The notes: generated from the sequence alone by a model not told the origin. 46,097 nt of DNA from WARW01 sp964582365 (GCA_964582365.1 CAZOQV010000005.1:1-46097), one strand, 5' to 3'. Numbered from the stretch's first letter, positions 1 to 8,601 are shown. Numbers and translations are program-made.

Positions 1-76
1 TTTTGTGGATGTTGTTATTCACTGACAGAGAGGTTTGAAGAAAAGTTTTAATTTATAATTTTGCTAAACTGAATTA

Positions 77-1825
77 GTGAAAATAAAAAAAGAAAATTTA
101 GTTTTAATTTTAGTTTTATTAATAGCTCTATTCTTAAGATTTTGGAAATTAGATTTAAATCCAGTTGGATTAGTTCACGATGAAATACACCAACTGGTCA
201 ATGCTAAGTCTTTAGCTTTAACAGGAAGAGGAGCAGCTGGAACAGGGGCTGGAATTTTTCAAAATGAACCGTATTGTGATGATAATTGTATCTTTGGAGA
301 ATTACCAAGTTACATACTAATACCTTTTGCTTATTTAAAAACTGTTTTTCCTTGGCTAAAAACACCATTAATATTGACATCTGTCTTAATGATTTTTTGG
401 TTTATAAAATTATTTGAAAACTTAACCAAAAACAAATGGATAGGAATAATGGCAGGTTTAATGATTGCTGTAAATCCGTGGGCAATAAATTTCGGAAGAA
501 CTGCTTATGAAAATGTTTTTTCTTTTATGTTTTATGCTTGGAGTTTATATTTACTGACAAAAAATAAATTTAAATTAAAAGATCAATTTTTGGCAATTAT
601 TTTAGGTTTTGCTGCTTCTATGTGCTATTTTGGAGCAAAACCAATCTTTGTTCCTTTGATGATTGTGGGTTTAGGTTATGGATTTTGGATGGAAAAGAAA
701 AATTTAAAAAAATATCTAATATTAGTAATGTTTGTTTTTGTTTTGATGGGAGGATATGGAATACTTCTAAAGAATTCTTTTGCTGGTTTAAGAATGAATG
801 AAACTAAAATGATTAATTCAGAAATAATTAGCGAAGTTAATAATCAAAGAAGAATTTCTTTACAAATACCTATAGTTAGAGATCTTTTTATTAATAAATA
901 TACAGTATTAAGCAAGGTTTTGCTAAAAAAATATTTTACTGGGCTATCACCAAATTATCTTTTTAATGAGGGCGAGATGGGATACGACCATTTTATGATT
1001 TCTAATCATCCTTTTATGTATTTGGTCGATTTACCGATGATAATATTGGGTTTTTATTTTTTAGCAACGATTTCGATACCAGCAGTGATTTTGGTAATTT
1101 CAATAATCTTTATTTTGCCAATCACACCTATGATTAGTAATTACGCCACGACTTATGCGCTTAGAAATGGGTTGATGTACCCTATTTTGGCATCAATTGC
1201 AGGATTAGGAATTTACTTTTTGATTAAAAAAATAAAAAATAAAAAAAGAAAATTATTAGCGGCAATAGTTTTGTTTGTTTTTTATTTAATTTCATTAATA
1301 AATTTTTTGATTATGTATTGGTATAGAACCCCATTTGAAAAAAGTGGAGGTTGGGTATTTTTTGAAAGGCAATCAATAAAATATATAAATTTAATTAAAG
1401 AAAAAAATAAGGAAACAAAAATTGAAATAGTGACTTCAGATCCGGTAGATATGATTTATCAATATGCTATTTTTTCGGAAAAAATTAATGATAAAAATTT
1501 TATTTTAAAAATGAATGAAGTTATAAAAAACAGAAGTTATGAAATAGAAGGAATTAAATTTTCAAAAATTTGTCCAACAAAAACAGAGAATGGTAATGTT
1601 TATTTAATCGGATCAAATATGGATTGTATTAAAGAACCAAATACTTTAGCTAGAATTGCTGAAACTAGAGATGCCGGAACCAGATGGTCAATTCCAAATG
1701 AAATTTTATGTGAAGATATCAAATTACCACAATATCCATATCCAAGAAAAATTGAAGAGTTTAAGATAGAAAATATGGAAAGAGAAACTTTTTGCAAGAC
1801 ATGGGTGAGCCAACCTGTTTTTTAG
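77..1825 (+). CDS. GT-C family membrane glycosyltransferase (PMT/ArnT-like)
   Basis: A 582-aa polytopic membrane protein. The first helix (about residues 7-22) is followed by an outer loop carrying H34-D35-E36. An acidic DE pair in the first periplasmic loop is typical of dolichol/undecaprenyl-phosphate-sugar dependent GT-C enzymes (GT39/GT83 type). Around ten hydrophobic segments follow, then a soluble C-terminal tail (about 445-582) with several Cys. Known for the family: sugar transfer from a lipid-phosphate donor on the outer face; the acceptor cannot be read here. The start is GTG at 77; TATAAT at 54-59 would give a short leader. The stop overlaps the 3' end of the convergent gene by 4 bp. 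It is the first of three such enzymes in 4.5 kb. Confidence 0.75.
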   Translation: MKIKKENLVLILVLLIALFLRFWKLDLNPVGLVHDEIHQLVNAKSLALTGRGAAGTGAGIFQNEPYCDDNCIFGELPSYILIPFAYLKTVFPWLKTPLILTSVLMIFWFIKLFENLTKNKWIGIMAGLMIAVNPWAINFGRTAYENVFSFMFYAWSLYLLTKNKFKLKDQFLAIILGFAASMCYFGAKPIFVPLMIVGLGYGFWMEKKNLKKYLILVMFVFVLMGGYGILLKNSFAGLRMNETKMINSEIISEVNNQRRISLQIPIVRDLFINKYTVLSKVLLKKYFTGLSPNYLFNEGEMGYDHFMISNHPFMYLVDLPMIILGFYFLATISIPAVILVISIIFILPITPMISNYATTYALRNGLMYPILASIAGLGIYFLIKKIKNKKRKLLAAIVLFVFYLISLINFLIMYWYRTPFEKSGGWVFFERQSIKYINLIKEKNKETKIEIVTSDPVDMIYQYAIFSEKINDKNFILKMNEVIKNRSYEIEGIKFSKICPTKTENGNVYLIGSNMDCIKEPNTLARIAETRDAGTRWSIPNEILCEDIKLPQYPYPRKIEEFKIENMERETFCKTWVSQPVF

Positions 1826-3201
1826 AAATTTTTATCAATTTTTATTCGCCAGCGATTATTTTCTAAAATTGGTTCTTTTGAAAGATTGTCTTCTTTTGTA
1901 TCTTGCCAATATTTTAACCAAGCACTTTCATCGATTTTTTGACGACTGTTTTTGTCTAATAACCTGTAAGCTTCGCGGTAATGTTGATCATTTATTTCCT
2001 GATTCCATTCCGTCACAATTTCATTTGATTTTGGAAAAAAATTATATCTAAGCCAAGGTAAATAACTAAACATCAATAAAATTAAAATTATTTTTTTATT
2101 TTGAAAAAAATTGACGACTAATAAAATCAAAATTGGAGTTAAAATAACTAGGTATCTGGGCCAAAAATCAATAGTTAGACACATTAAAATATAACCAATT
2201 CCCATTAAGGTTAAATAAACAATTTTTTTATTTTCTTTCATTATTTTTTTAAACGAAAAGATATTTTTTATTAGCAAAATAGTCCCGATTGGCAAAACAA
2301 GAGACCAACTCTTGACTACCATTTCTTTTCCACCAACCCAAAAACCCTTATATTTATCTAAAAAAATAGTTCTAAAAATATTAAAAATATCATGACTCCC
2401 GCCATTTCCTTTTTGAAAATTAATTACTTTTTCATGAAGTCGGATCCAAGGTATGGGATTTGGATGAGCGATAAAATAGCAGGTGTAAGCTAAAACATAA
2501 CCACCAACTACAAATAAAAAATAAAATGCTAAGTTTTTAAATTTATTTGTTTTTTGAACAGTTATAATCCAGCACCAATCGATTAGTCCGATCATGGGGA
2601 TAAAATAGGCTGGCTTAGTCCCAGCCATTAAACCTAAAAAAATAGCGGCTAAAATTAAATTTTTGAATGAATTTTTGCTTTCAAACTTAAACAAAAAATA
2701 TATATGAGCTAAAAAAAATAAAACCAGAGGTAAATCCAACATTGTTTGCCAAACTTGCTCAACAATAATTGGATTAAGAACCCATAAATATATGGCTAAC
2801 CAACGAAGGCTGTTTTTTTTAAAAATTAACTTGGTTAACAATCCAAAAACAAAAATTGATAAAAGGTAAAAAGAGAAACTGATAAAGTAAGGGTTTTGGA
2901 GATACTTAGCACCAATACCATACCAATACTTTCCCATTGGTGGAACCCAATAATCAACATTAAAAGGATTTTCCCCATTAACGAGACGATAACCAATGTA
3001 ACGATAAACTCCTTCGTCAGAAATTTGTCTTTGACTGTTTGGAACATTCCACTGTGAAGTGTAATAGTAATTCTCCCAATATTCAGGTTCGAATTTAAAA
3101 GAAAAAATCCATCGATTAAAATAACTGACTGTTAATATTAATCCAATTAGCACTAACCAATTAATTACTTTTTTCACATATAATTGTTTAAGATTAAACA
3201 T
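1822..3201 (-). CDS. GT-C-like membrane glycosyltransferase
   Basis: About 459 aa with roughly ten hydrophobic segments. The first extracytoplasmic loop has an S-D-E-G motif followed by an aromatic-rich stretch ending near W-V-P-P-M-G-K-Y, as in PMT/ArnT-like enzymes. The open frame runs 25 codons further upstream to 3276, but I place the start at the internal ATG at 3201. That ATG sits 7 nt after TATAAT (3214-3209, minus strand), and the longer start would overlap the divergent gene. It converges with the first gene with 4-bp overlap. The function as a lipid-linked sugar transferase is inferred from topology and the acidic loop; the substrate is unknown. Confidence 0.65.
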   Translation of the reverse strand: MFNLKQLYVKKVINWLVLIGLILTVSYFNRWIFSFKFEPEYWENYYYTSQWNVPNSQRQISDEGVYRYIGYRLVNGENPFNVDYWVPPMGKYWYGIGAKYLQNPYFISFSFYLLSIFVFGLLTKLIFKKNSLRWLAIYLWVLNPIIVEQVWQTMLDLPLVLFFLAHIYFLFKFESKNSFKNLILAAIFLGLMAGTKPAYFIPMIGLIDWCWIITVQKTNKFKNLAFYFLFVVGGYVLAYTCYFIAHPNPIPWIRLHEKVINFQKGNGGSHDIFNIFRTIFLDKYKGFWVGGKEMVVKSWSLVLPIGTILLIKNIFSFKKIMKENKKIVYLTLMGIGYILMCLTIDFWPRYLVILTPILILLVVNFFQNKKIILILLMFSYLPWLRYNFFPKSNEIVTEWNQEINDQHYREAYRLLDKNSRQKIDESAWLKYWQDTKEDNLSKEPILENNRWRIKIDKNF

Positions 3202-3208
3202 AATTACT

Positions 3209-3214
3209 ATTATA
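3209..3214 (-). promoter_or_regulatory. -10 TATAAT of the 1822-3201 gene
   Basis: The minus strand reads TATAAT then 7 nt then ATG. The same AT-rich 26-bp gap must also hold the divergent promoter for the gene at 3228 (TAAACT at 3213-3218), so the two promoters overlap. Confidence 0.55.
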
Positions 3215-3227
3215 AACTTTAAAAGAA

Positions 3228-4481
3228 ATGAAAAGTAAGAAAAAAATATTTGCAATTGGATTGATTTTAATTTCAACTTTATATCTTTTTGTCCGATTGT
3301 ATCGATTAAATGATTTGATTGGTTTTAGATTGGATCAAGGAATTCACTTATTAGAAACCAAAAACATGGTCGATAATAAAAAAATAAGACTGATTGGACC
3401 GATGGTAACATCAAAGTCTTTTGAGGGAAGAAACTTTTTTATTGGGGCTAATTATTATTATGTTTTGGGTGTTGTTGGATTAATTAGCAACTGGAATCCA
3501 TTGATAATTACGGCTATTTTTATATTTTTAGAATTTATTTTTTATTTATTTTTTATATTTTTTTTAAAACGTAAATTTAATTCGTTTTGGGCTTTATTGG
3601 GTTTTGGTTTTATTGCTGTTTCACCATATTTAATAATTCATAGTCGATTTTTTTGGAATCCACATTTATTAATCCCCTTGTCGATTATGGTTTTATTATT
3701 TTCGGAAAAATACTTTTTAAAAAAACAAATAAGATATTTATTTTTAATGTCTTTTCTTTGGGGATTTGCTTTTGCTTGTCACTATAGCGCCGTCTTTTGG
3801 GGATTATTTTTTGTTTTTATCATTGCAAAATCAAAACAATATTTAAAAATAAGATTTTATTTAATTGTTATCTTAGGATTTATATTGGGAAACTTACCAT
3901 TTTTTATTTTTGAAATTCGTCATAGTTTTTATAATATAAAAACCTTAGTTTATGTCTTTACTCATTCTTCTACGAGCGGTGAATTAACCTCACATTATTT
4001 TATTTTTCCTCTTTTAATTTTTATAATTACAGCTGTTCTCTTTTTGATTTCAACTTTTAAAAATAAAATAAGAAGTAGTATTTTTTTAGTAATTTTATTT
4101 TCAATCTTATTTTTGATACAAATAAAAATTTTTTCGAATTATTCTCCGTTGGATATTGTTAGTGGTTGGAATTATTCTGAACAGAATTTAGTGACTGATT
4201 TAATTATTAAAAATGGTTGTCCAAAAAATTTTGAAGTGGCAGCAACAGTCCAGGGAGATACCAGAGCCTATGATTTAAGATATTTATTAAATTTAAAAAA
4301 GTGTGAACCAATGAGAGTTGAAGATTATCCAAAAGCGGAAAAATTATTTTTAATTGCGCCGGCTAATAGGCCACCAGAAACGGAAACGGTGTGGGAATTA
4401 AACTCTTTTGGAAAATTTAAAATAGATCAAAAAATTGATCTAGGATCGGATATTATTTTTTACGAGTTGGAAAAAATATAA
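3228..4481 (+). CDS. GT-C-like membrane glycosyltransferase
   Basis: A 417-aa membrane protein with about nine helices and a short soluble C-terminal domain (about 310-417). The first outer loop contains F-R-L-D-Q-G-I-H; the Asp is at the position of the catalytic/metal-binding acidic residue of PMT-type enzymes. It is the third and shortest of the three glycosyltransferases at this edge. The start is ATG at 3228, divergent from the previous gene with only 26 bp between. The stop lies 6 bp from the stop of the convergent GGDEF gene. Role inferred: transfer of sugars to a cell-surface acceptor. The exact family is less certain than for the first gene. Confidence 0.6.
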   Translation: MKSKKKIFAIGLILISTLYLFVRLYRLNDLIGFRLDQGIHLLETKNMVDNKKIRLIGPMVTSKSFEGRNFFIGANYYYVLGVVGLISNWNPLIITAIFIFLEFIFYLFFIFFLKRKFNSFWALLGFGFIAVSPYLIIHSRFFWNPHLLIPLSIMVLLFSEKYFLKKQIRYLFLMSFLWGFAFACHYSAVFWGLFFVFIIAKSKQYLKIRFYLIVILGFILGNLPFFIFEIRHSFYNIKTLVYVFTHSSTSGELTSHYFIFPLLIFIITAVLFLISTFKNKIRSSIFLVILFSILFLIQIKIFSNYSPLDIVSGWNYSEQNLVTDLIIKNGCPKNFEVAATVQGDTRAYDLRYLLNLKKCEPMRVEDYPKAEKLFLIAPANRPPETETVWELNSFGKFKIDQKIDLGSDIIFYELEKI

Positions 4482-4487
4482 AAATAA

Positions 4488-5338
4488 CTATCTCCCTTCG
4501 CCTGATTCGGCTTTATTTATACGCATTAAATTATCAGCACGATCTTTGGTTTTATTAAGATCGCCACTATCTTTCTCTTTATTGTAAACAGCAACACCAA
4601 AAGCCATCTTTAATGGCAGATCTTCTGGTTTTCTATTATTTTCTCTAAAAATAAGTTTTTTAGACAATCTGTCGTTTATTTTATTAGGAAGATTTTCTTC
4701 AAAATTTGGATCTTTCTCATTGTTGTGACAAAGAACTAAAAACTCGTCTCCATAAATGTGTATAACGGTATCTTCTTTTCTAAAAGATGATTTTAAAAAA
4801 TCAGCGGTGTTTTTAATAACTTCATCACCTTTATTATGCCCTAATGTATCATTAATTTTTTTAAGCTTATTTAAATCTACAAAAACTAAACCTATATTAC
4901 AATTGTCACGTTCAAAATCAAAATTTTCTTCTTTATATTTTTCAAAATATTTTAGATTATAACAATTAGTTAAAGGGTCAATTAGACTTGCTTCTTTTAG
5001 TTTCTCTATTTCTTCTTTTAGTTCATCATTCTTTATTTTTAATTCATAATTCTCTGCTTTCAATCTATCATTTTCTGTTTTTAATTTATGATTCTCTGTT
5101 TCTAGGCTATTTTTTTTGTGTTCTTCNNNNNNNNNNNNNNNNNNNNNNNNNNNNNNNNNNNNNNNNNNNNNNNNNNNNNNNNNNNNNNNNNNNNNNNNNN
5201 NNNNNNNNNNNNNNNNNNNNNNNNNNTTTCTGTTTTTAATTTATGATTCTCTGTTTCTAGGCTATTTTTTTTGTGTTCTTCTGTGGTAATTGATTGATCC
5301 CTATAAGAGGAAATGGGTAATGTTTGTGTTTCAGTCAT
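4488..5338 (-). CDS. Coiled-coil GGDEF-domain protein, split by a scaffold gap
   Basis: The N-terminus (MTETQTLPISS...) starts at 5338 and leads into a Lys/Glu/Asn-rich coiled coil. After the 100-N run the coiled coil continues into a GGDEF domain with D-P-L-T-N, D-L-N-K-L-K-K-I-N-D and a signature loop Y-G-D-E-F. An RxxD (R-K-E-D) lies 5 residues before the loop, the position of the c-di-GMP inhibitory site. The 55 bases on each side of the Ns are identical. Merging them gives one 696-nt open frame (231 aa), so the frame break across the Ns is probably artificial. There is no membrane segment, so it is cytosolic. Family role: c-di-GMP synthesis from 2 GTP. Tyr in the first signature position makes activity uncertain. 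Confidence 0.8.
5072..5126. repeat. 55-bp direct repeat, left flank of the N gap
   Basis: Identical to 5227-5281 on the other side of the Ns. This is either a contig overlap left uncollapsed (55 is a common assembly k-mer length) or one unit of a real coiled-coil tandem repeat. Confidence 0.9.
5127..5226. other. Assembly gap (100 N)
   Basis: Exactly 100 Ns, the conventional placeholder length, inside the GGDEF gene. The true length is unknown and may be negative (overlap). Confidence 1.
5227..5281. repeat. 55-bp direct repeat, right flank of the N gap
   Basis: Exact copy of 5072-5126. It encodes the same coiled-coil residues in the same frame. Confidence 0.9.
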
Positions 5339-5345
5339 AAAAATA

Positions 5346-5351
5346 ATTATA
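5346..5351 (-). promoter_or_regulatory. -10 TATAAT of the GGDEF gene
   Basis: TATAAT on the minus strand, 7 nt before the ATG at 5338. This predicts transcription starting at or next to the start codon. Confidence 0.6.
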
Positions 5352-5438
5352 ACTTATTAAGTCTAAATAGGATTATGGGGATATCTAGATGATATAATTA
5401 TCCTTACCAAATTTTAATATTAGTATTTTTGTGTCTTT

Positions 5439-6083
5439 ATGAATGAAAAAATTAAAAAACAGTTAGAATCATTTTTTAGCCAATTTGATTTAATTAAATA
5501 TAAAAAAGGACAAGTTTTGTTCAGAGCTGGAGAAAATTTAAATACAGCTTATATTGAAAAGAATGGGTTTTTAAGAGCTTATATGGTTAGCGGAGGTAAA
5601 GAAATAAGTTTGCCAAGTTTAAGACCATTATTTTTTTGTGCAGGAATAAACGGAATTTATAAAAAACCAAATAAATATTTTGTCGAAGCAATAACAAATG
5701 TAGAACTTTGGGCAGTACCAATGGAAAAATTAGTGAGTTTTGTTGAAGAAAATAAAGAAATAAAAGATGAAGTTAACCGACAATTAATTGACACTTTATT
5801 GAATTTGACTGTTAGTTGCCAACAAATTGTGGCTGGAGATGCGGCTGGTAAAGTAGCAGGAATGATTTGTATGATTGCGAATGATACTGGAGAAAAAAAA
5901 GGTAATGAAATTTTAATTAATTTTAACACTCCACATCGCGTCTTGGCAAGTATGGCAGGGTTAACTCGAGAAACAGTAACTTTACAGATTTTGAAATTCC
6001 AAAAACAGGGTTATCTTTATAATAAAAAAAGAACCATGGTGATAAAAAATCTGGAAAAGATTAAAGAAATTGCTAGAATTTAG
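5439..6083 (+). CDS. Crp/Fnr-family transcription regulator
   Basis: 214 aa, the normal length for the family. Residues about 10-105 form the cyclic-nucleotide-type beta-roll, a long dimer helix follows (about 108-135), and the C-terminal winged helix-turn-helix includes L-A-S-M-A-G-L-T-R-E-T-V (about 169-180). The FNR-type N-terminal cysteine cluster is missing, and the phosphate-binding cassette of CRP is not recognisable, so the ligand is unknown. The start is ATG at 5439. TATAAT at 5393-5398 would give a leader of about 34 nt; TAGTAT at 5421-5426 is a weaker, closer alternative. It stands alone, divergent from the GGDEF gene and convergent with the ISC operon. Confidence 0.85.
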   Translation: MNEKIKKQLESFFSQFDLIKYKKGQVLFRAGENLNTAYIEKNGFLRAYMVSGGKEISLPSLRPLFFCAGINGIYKKPNKYFVEAITNVELWAVPMEKLVSFVEENKEIKDEVNRQLIDTLLNLTVSCQQIVAGDAAGKVAGMICMIANDTGEKKGNEILINFNTPHRVLASMAGLTRETVTLQILKFQKQGYLYNKKRTMVIKNLEKIKEIARI

Positions 6084-6106
6084 AAATTTCTATTTTGCTA
6101 ATTCTT

Positions 6107-6565
6107 TTACAACTTAAACAATAGTTTAAAAAATAAAGTAAAAATAATTAAGATGCCAATAGGGAAAACGACTTTTTGATAAGGAAAAAGAATTTTATCA
6201 CCGTTTAATTTACGAGAACGACGATCAATAAAAATACCTAAAAGCCAGATAAGAAGACCTAATGTTTGACCAAAAATTATTTTATCGAGACCTAAAATTT
6301 TATTAGTGGCAATACCGGTTTGATTAGTAGAGATAAAGTAGAAAAGTGTTAACCCAAGCATTATGATCGAAAGAATAAGTGGATTTTTTAAAAGCCTGTT
6401 TTTAAATTTAGTGGCTAACCAAAAAGAAATGGCGGTATTTAGACCAGAAATCCATAAGGCAACTAAAAAATCGTCGATACCTAATTTTTGAGCAATAAGC
6501 ATGCCACCACCAACAGTAACAATACAAACGGGACATTGAGCGTAAATTGGTTTAACTAAAAACAT
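6107..6565 (-). CDS. Conserved membrane protein with N-terminal CPVC motif
   Basis: 152 aa. A very short N-terminus (MFLVKPIYAQ) leads straight into C-P-V-C and a Gly-rich hydrophobic stretch (IVTVGGGMLIAQ). Three or four further helices follow, with a basic loop near 117-121 (RRSRK). An in-frame stop lies two codons before the ATG, so the short N-terminus is real. CxxC next to a membrane helix suggests redox or metal handling, but I cannot assign a family function. It lies just downstream of IscU and has its own -10 (TAAAAT) inside the 18-bp gap, so it may be co-transcribed with the ISC genes or expressed alone. Confidence 0.6.
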   Translation of the reverse strand: MFLVKPIYAQCPVCIVTVGGGMLIAQKLGIDDFLVALWISGLNTAISFWLATKFKNRLLKNPLILSIIMLGLTLFYFISTNQTGIATNKILGLDKIIFGQTLGLLIWLLGIFIDRRSRKLNGDKILFPYQKVVFPIGILIIFTLFFKLLFKL

Positions 6566-6570
6566 AATTT

Positions 6571-6576
6571 ATTTTA
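6571..6576 (-). promoter_or_regulatory. -10 TAAAAT of the CPVC membrane protein
   Basis: The minus strand reads TGT-TAAAAT, then 5 nt, then ATG at 6565 (TGn-type extended -10). Confidence 0.5.
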
Positions 6577-6583
6577 ACAATAT

Positions 6584-7036
6584 TTAATGTTTTAAACGAG
6601 ATTGACAAGTAGTAATGCGTTGATGAAGTTTTAGTAATTCATCAGAAATTGGTTGATTAGTTTGAGTGTAATAATTATAAATAGCTTCGGCTAAGGCGTC
6701 AGCAGCTAGTAAAGAACAATGAATTTTAATGGTAGGAAGATCATCAAGAGCTTTGACAATATCTTCGTTTTTAATGTTAAGAGCATCGGTTAAAATTCTA
6801 TTTTTGGCTAGATCAGTAATAACACTACTGGTGGCAATGGCGGCGGCGCAACCAAGAGTTTCAAATTTGATATCTTTGATAAAATCTTCACCCTGTTTGT
6901 TTTTGGCGATTTTTAAATAAAGTTTCATAACATCACCACAGGCTAAATTACCTACTTCGCCAACAGCTGATGGATTATCCATTGAGCCGAAGTTATGGGG
7001 GTTTCTAAAATGTTCGAGAACTTTTTGAGTGTACAT
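6584..7036 (-). CDS. iscU: Iron-sulfur cluster scaffold IscU/NifU N-terminal type
   Basis: 150 aa. The three scaffold cysteines are C33 (in A-C-G-D, with D35), C63 (L-G-C-A-A-A) and C107 (I-H-C-S-L-L), in standard spacing. These residues hold the nascent [2Fe-2S]/[4Fe-4S] cluster, using sulfur delivered by a cysteine desulfurase. The gene starts 2 bp after the stop of the desulfurase fusion gene, so the two are translated from one mRNA. The C-terminus is extended by a helix with one more Cys. Single-domain scaffold; no NifU C-terminal domain. Confidence 0.95.
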   Translation of the reverse strand: MYTQKVLEHFRNPHNFGSMDNPSAVGEVGNLACGDVMKLYLKIAKNKQGEDFIKDIKFETLGCAAAIATSSVITDLAKNRILTDALNIKNEDIVKALDDLPTIKIHCSLLAADALAEAIYNYYTQTNQPISDELLKLHQRITTCQSRLKH

Positions 7037-7038
7037 AA

Positions 7039-8568
7039 TTATGATTTAAAGGGCGAAATAGCCCTAAATTTATTAATAACTTGAGGTAAAACTTTTAATA
7101 AGTAATCAATGTCGGTTTTGGTAGTAAAACGACCAAGACTAAAACGAAGAGATCCGTGGGCTTGCTCTGGTCGCAAGCCGGTGGCTAATAAAACATGGCT
7201 GGGTTCAAGAGAAGAAGAAGAGCAAGCTGAACCGGTAGAAGAGGCAATACCATAAAAATCTAATTCCAAAAGAAGAGACTCGCCTTCAACTCGATCAAAA
7301 GAGATATTAACATTATTTGAAAGACGATTAGCAGGATGACCGTTAAGATGAGAATCAGGGATATCTTTTAGGATATTTTTAATTAAATAATCCCGTAGAT
7401 CTGATAATTTTTTATTTTCTTGAACAAAGTTTTTGACAGCAATTTCGGCGGCTTTAGTGAAACCAACAATGGCTGGTAAATTGACAGTGGAAGAACGAAA
7501 GCCAAACTCATGACCGCCGCCGTGAAGCAAAGGGTCAATTTTAGTGCCAGTTTTAACATAAAGAAGAGCGGCACCTTTGGGACCATAAATTTTATGAGAG
7601 GAGGCGGTCAATAAATCGATATTTAATTTTGATAAGTCAAGATCGGTTTTAGTAAAACTTTGAGAAGCATCGGTGTGAAAATAAACTCCGCGATCATGAC
7701 AAATTTGGCCGATGCTTTGGATATCTTGGATAGTGCCAATTTCATTATTGCCATGAATAATGGAAACTAGAATAGTGTCAGGACGGATTAGTTTTTTAAG
7801 TTCGTCTAAATTAACCAGACCATATTTATCAACTGAAAGATAACTAATTTCAAAACCTTGAGTTTTTAACCATTTGGCACTGTTTAAAACACAATCGTGT
7901 TCGATTTGGGAAATAATAATGTGTTTACCTTTTTTTTGATTAGCAAAAGCGATGCCTTTTAAAACAGTATTATTACTTTCAGTGGCCGAAGCAGTGAAAA
8001 TAATTTCTTGGGGTTTAACTTTTAAAATATCAGCAAAAGATTGACGACAAGACTCAACGACTTGGGAAGCGGTGGATCCCATTTGATGAAGAGACATAGT
8101 GTTGCTGGCAAAAGGAAAAGTAAAATAAGGTAACATGACAGTTAAAACTTCCGGATCGACAGGAGTGGAAGCGGCATAATCAAAATAAAAAGATTTTTCT
8201 TTAGTGTCAGTTAATTGATCGAGAGTAATTGAATTTAAAACATGACTGAAACCAGATTGAATTTTTTGCCAAACTGATTTGCTTTGACAATCACAAAAAT
8301 CGGGACAAACAAACTCGGCTTTTTCCAAAGCGTTGACAATTTTTCCAAGAGTAATTTTTTTAGGGTCACCATTAATTGAATAACCACCACAAGCTCCCCT
8401 GTCAACTTTTAAAATTCCAGCTTTTTTTAACTTGGAAAAGATCTTTTCAAGGTAATCACTAGAAATATGTTCTGTTTCGGAAATTTTTTTGACAGAACAA
8501 CAACAGTCTTGACCAACTAGGTTGGCAAGAGCTCGAATACCATAGCGAGATTTGGTTGATAATTTCAT
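7039..8568 (-). CDS. Rrf2/IscR regulator fused to cysteine desulfurase (IscS/NifS)
   Basis: 509 aa in two parts. Residues 1-122 are an Rrf2-type winged helix (MKLSTKSRYGIRAL..., I-S-S-D-Y-L-E-K-I-F) with C88, C92 and C94 in the cluster-binding loop and an odd C22-C23-C24 triplet. Residues about 127-509 are a PLP-dependent desulfurase with H224, D300, the Schiff-base K326 (S-S-H-K-I-Y-G-P-K-G) and the persulfide loop C449 (G-S-A-C-S). Both halves look intact. In most bacteria iscR and iscS are separate neighbouring genes; here they are one chain, followed at once by iscU. The promoter carries a perfect palindrome over the -10, which predicts self-repression by the Rrf2 half. Sulfur is taken from cysteine to build clusters on IscU. 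Confidence 0.95.
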   Translation of the reverse strand: MKLSTKSRYGIRALANLVGQDCCCSVKKISETEHISSDYLEKIFSKLKKAGILKVDRGACGGYSINGDPKKITLGKIVNALEKAEFVCPDFCDCQSKSVWQKIQSGFSHVLNSITLDQLTDTKEKSFYFDYAASTPVDPEVLTVMLPYFTFPFASNTMSLHQMGSTASQVVESCRQSFADILKVKPQEIIFTASATESNNTVLKGIAFANQKKGKHIIISQIEHDCVLNSAKWLKTQGFEISYLSVDKYGLVNLDELKKLIRPDTILVSIIHGNNEIGTIQDIQSIGQICHDRGVYFHTDASQSFTKTDLDLSKLNIDLLTASSHKIYGPKGAALLYVKTGTKIDPLLHGGGHEFGFRSSTVNLPAIVGFTKAAEIAVKNFVQENKKLSDLRDYLIKNILKDIPDSHLNGHPANRLSNNVNISFDRVEGESLLLELDFYGIASSTGSACSSSSLEPSHVLLATGLRPEQAHGSLRFSLGRFTTKTDIDYLLKVLPQVINKFRAISPFKS

Positions 8569-8572
8569 TTAG

Positions 8573-8601
8573 TTAATTCGGACTTAAATTGTCCGAATTA
8601 A
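8573..8601. promoter_or_regulatory. Palindromic operator, probable Rrf2/IscR site
   Basis: Perfect inverted repeat: arm TTAATTCGGAC (8573-8583), 7-nt spacer, arm GTCCGAATTAA (8591-8601). It covers the expected transcription start and touches the -10. Size and position fit a dimeric Rrf2 regulator repressing its own operon; the binding itself is inferred. Confidence 0.8.

Noticed and set aside
1..76. Gene end or DnaA box at the left edge (TGTGGATG, TTATTCACT)
   Set aside because: The box-like words miss the consensus and no coding frame can be followed off the window edge.
3202..3276. 25-codon N-terminal extension of the second glycosyltransferase
   Set aside because: It would overlap the divergent gene by 49 bp and place the TATAAT promoter inside the coding region.
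5439..6083. Oxygen-sensing FNR
   Set aside because: The N-terminal cysteines needed for the [4Fe-4S] cluster are absent; only Crp/Fnr-family membership is supported.
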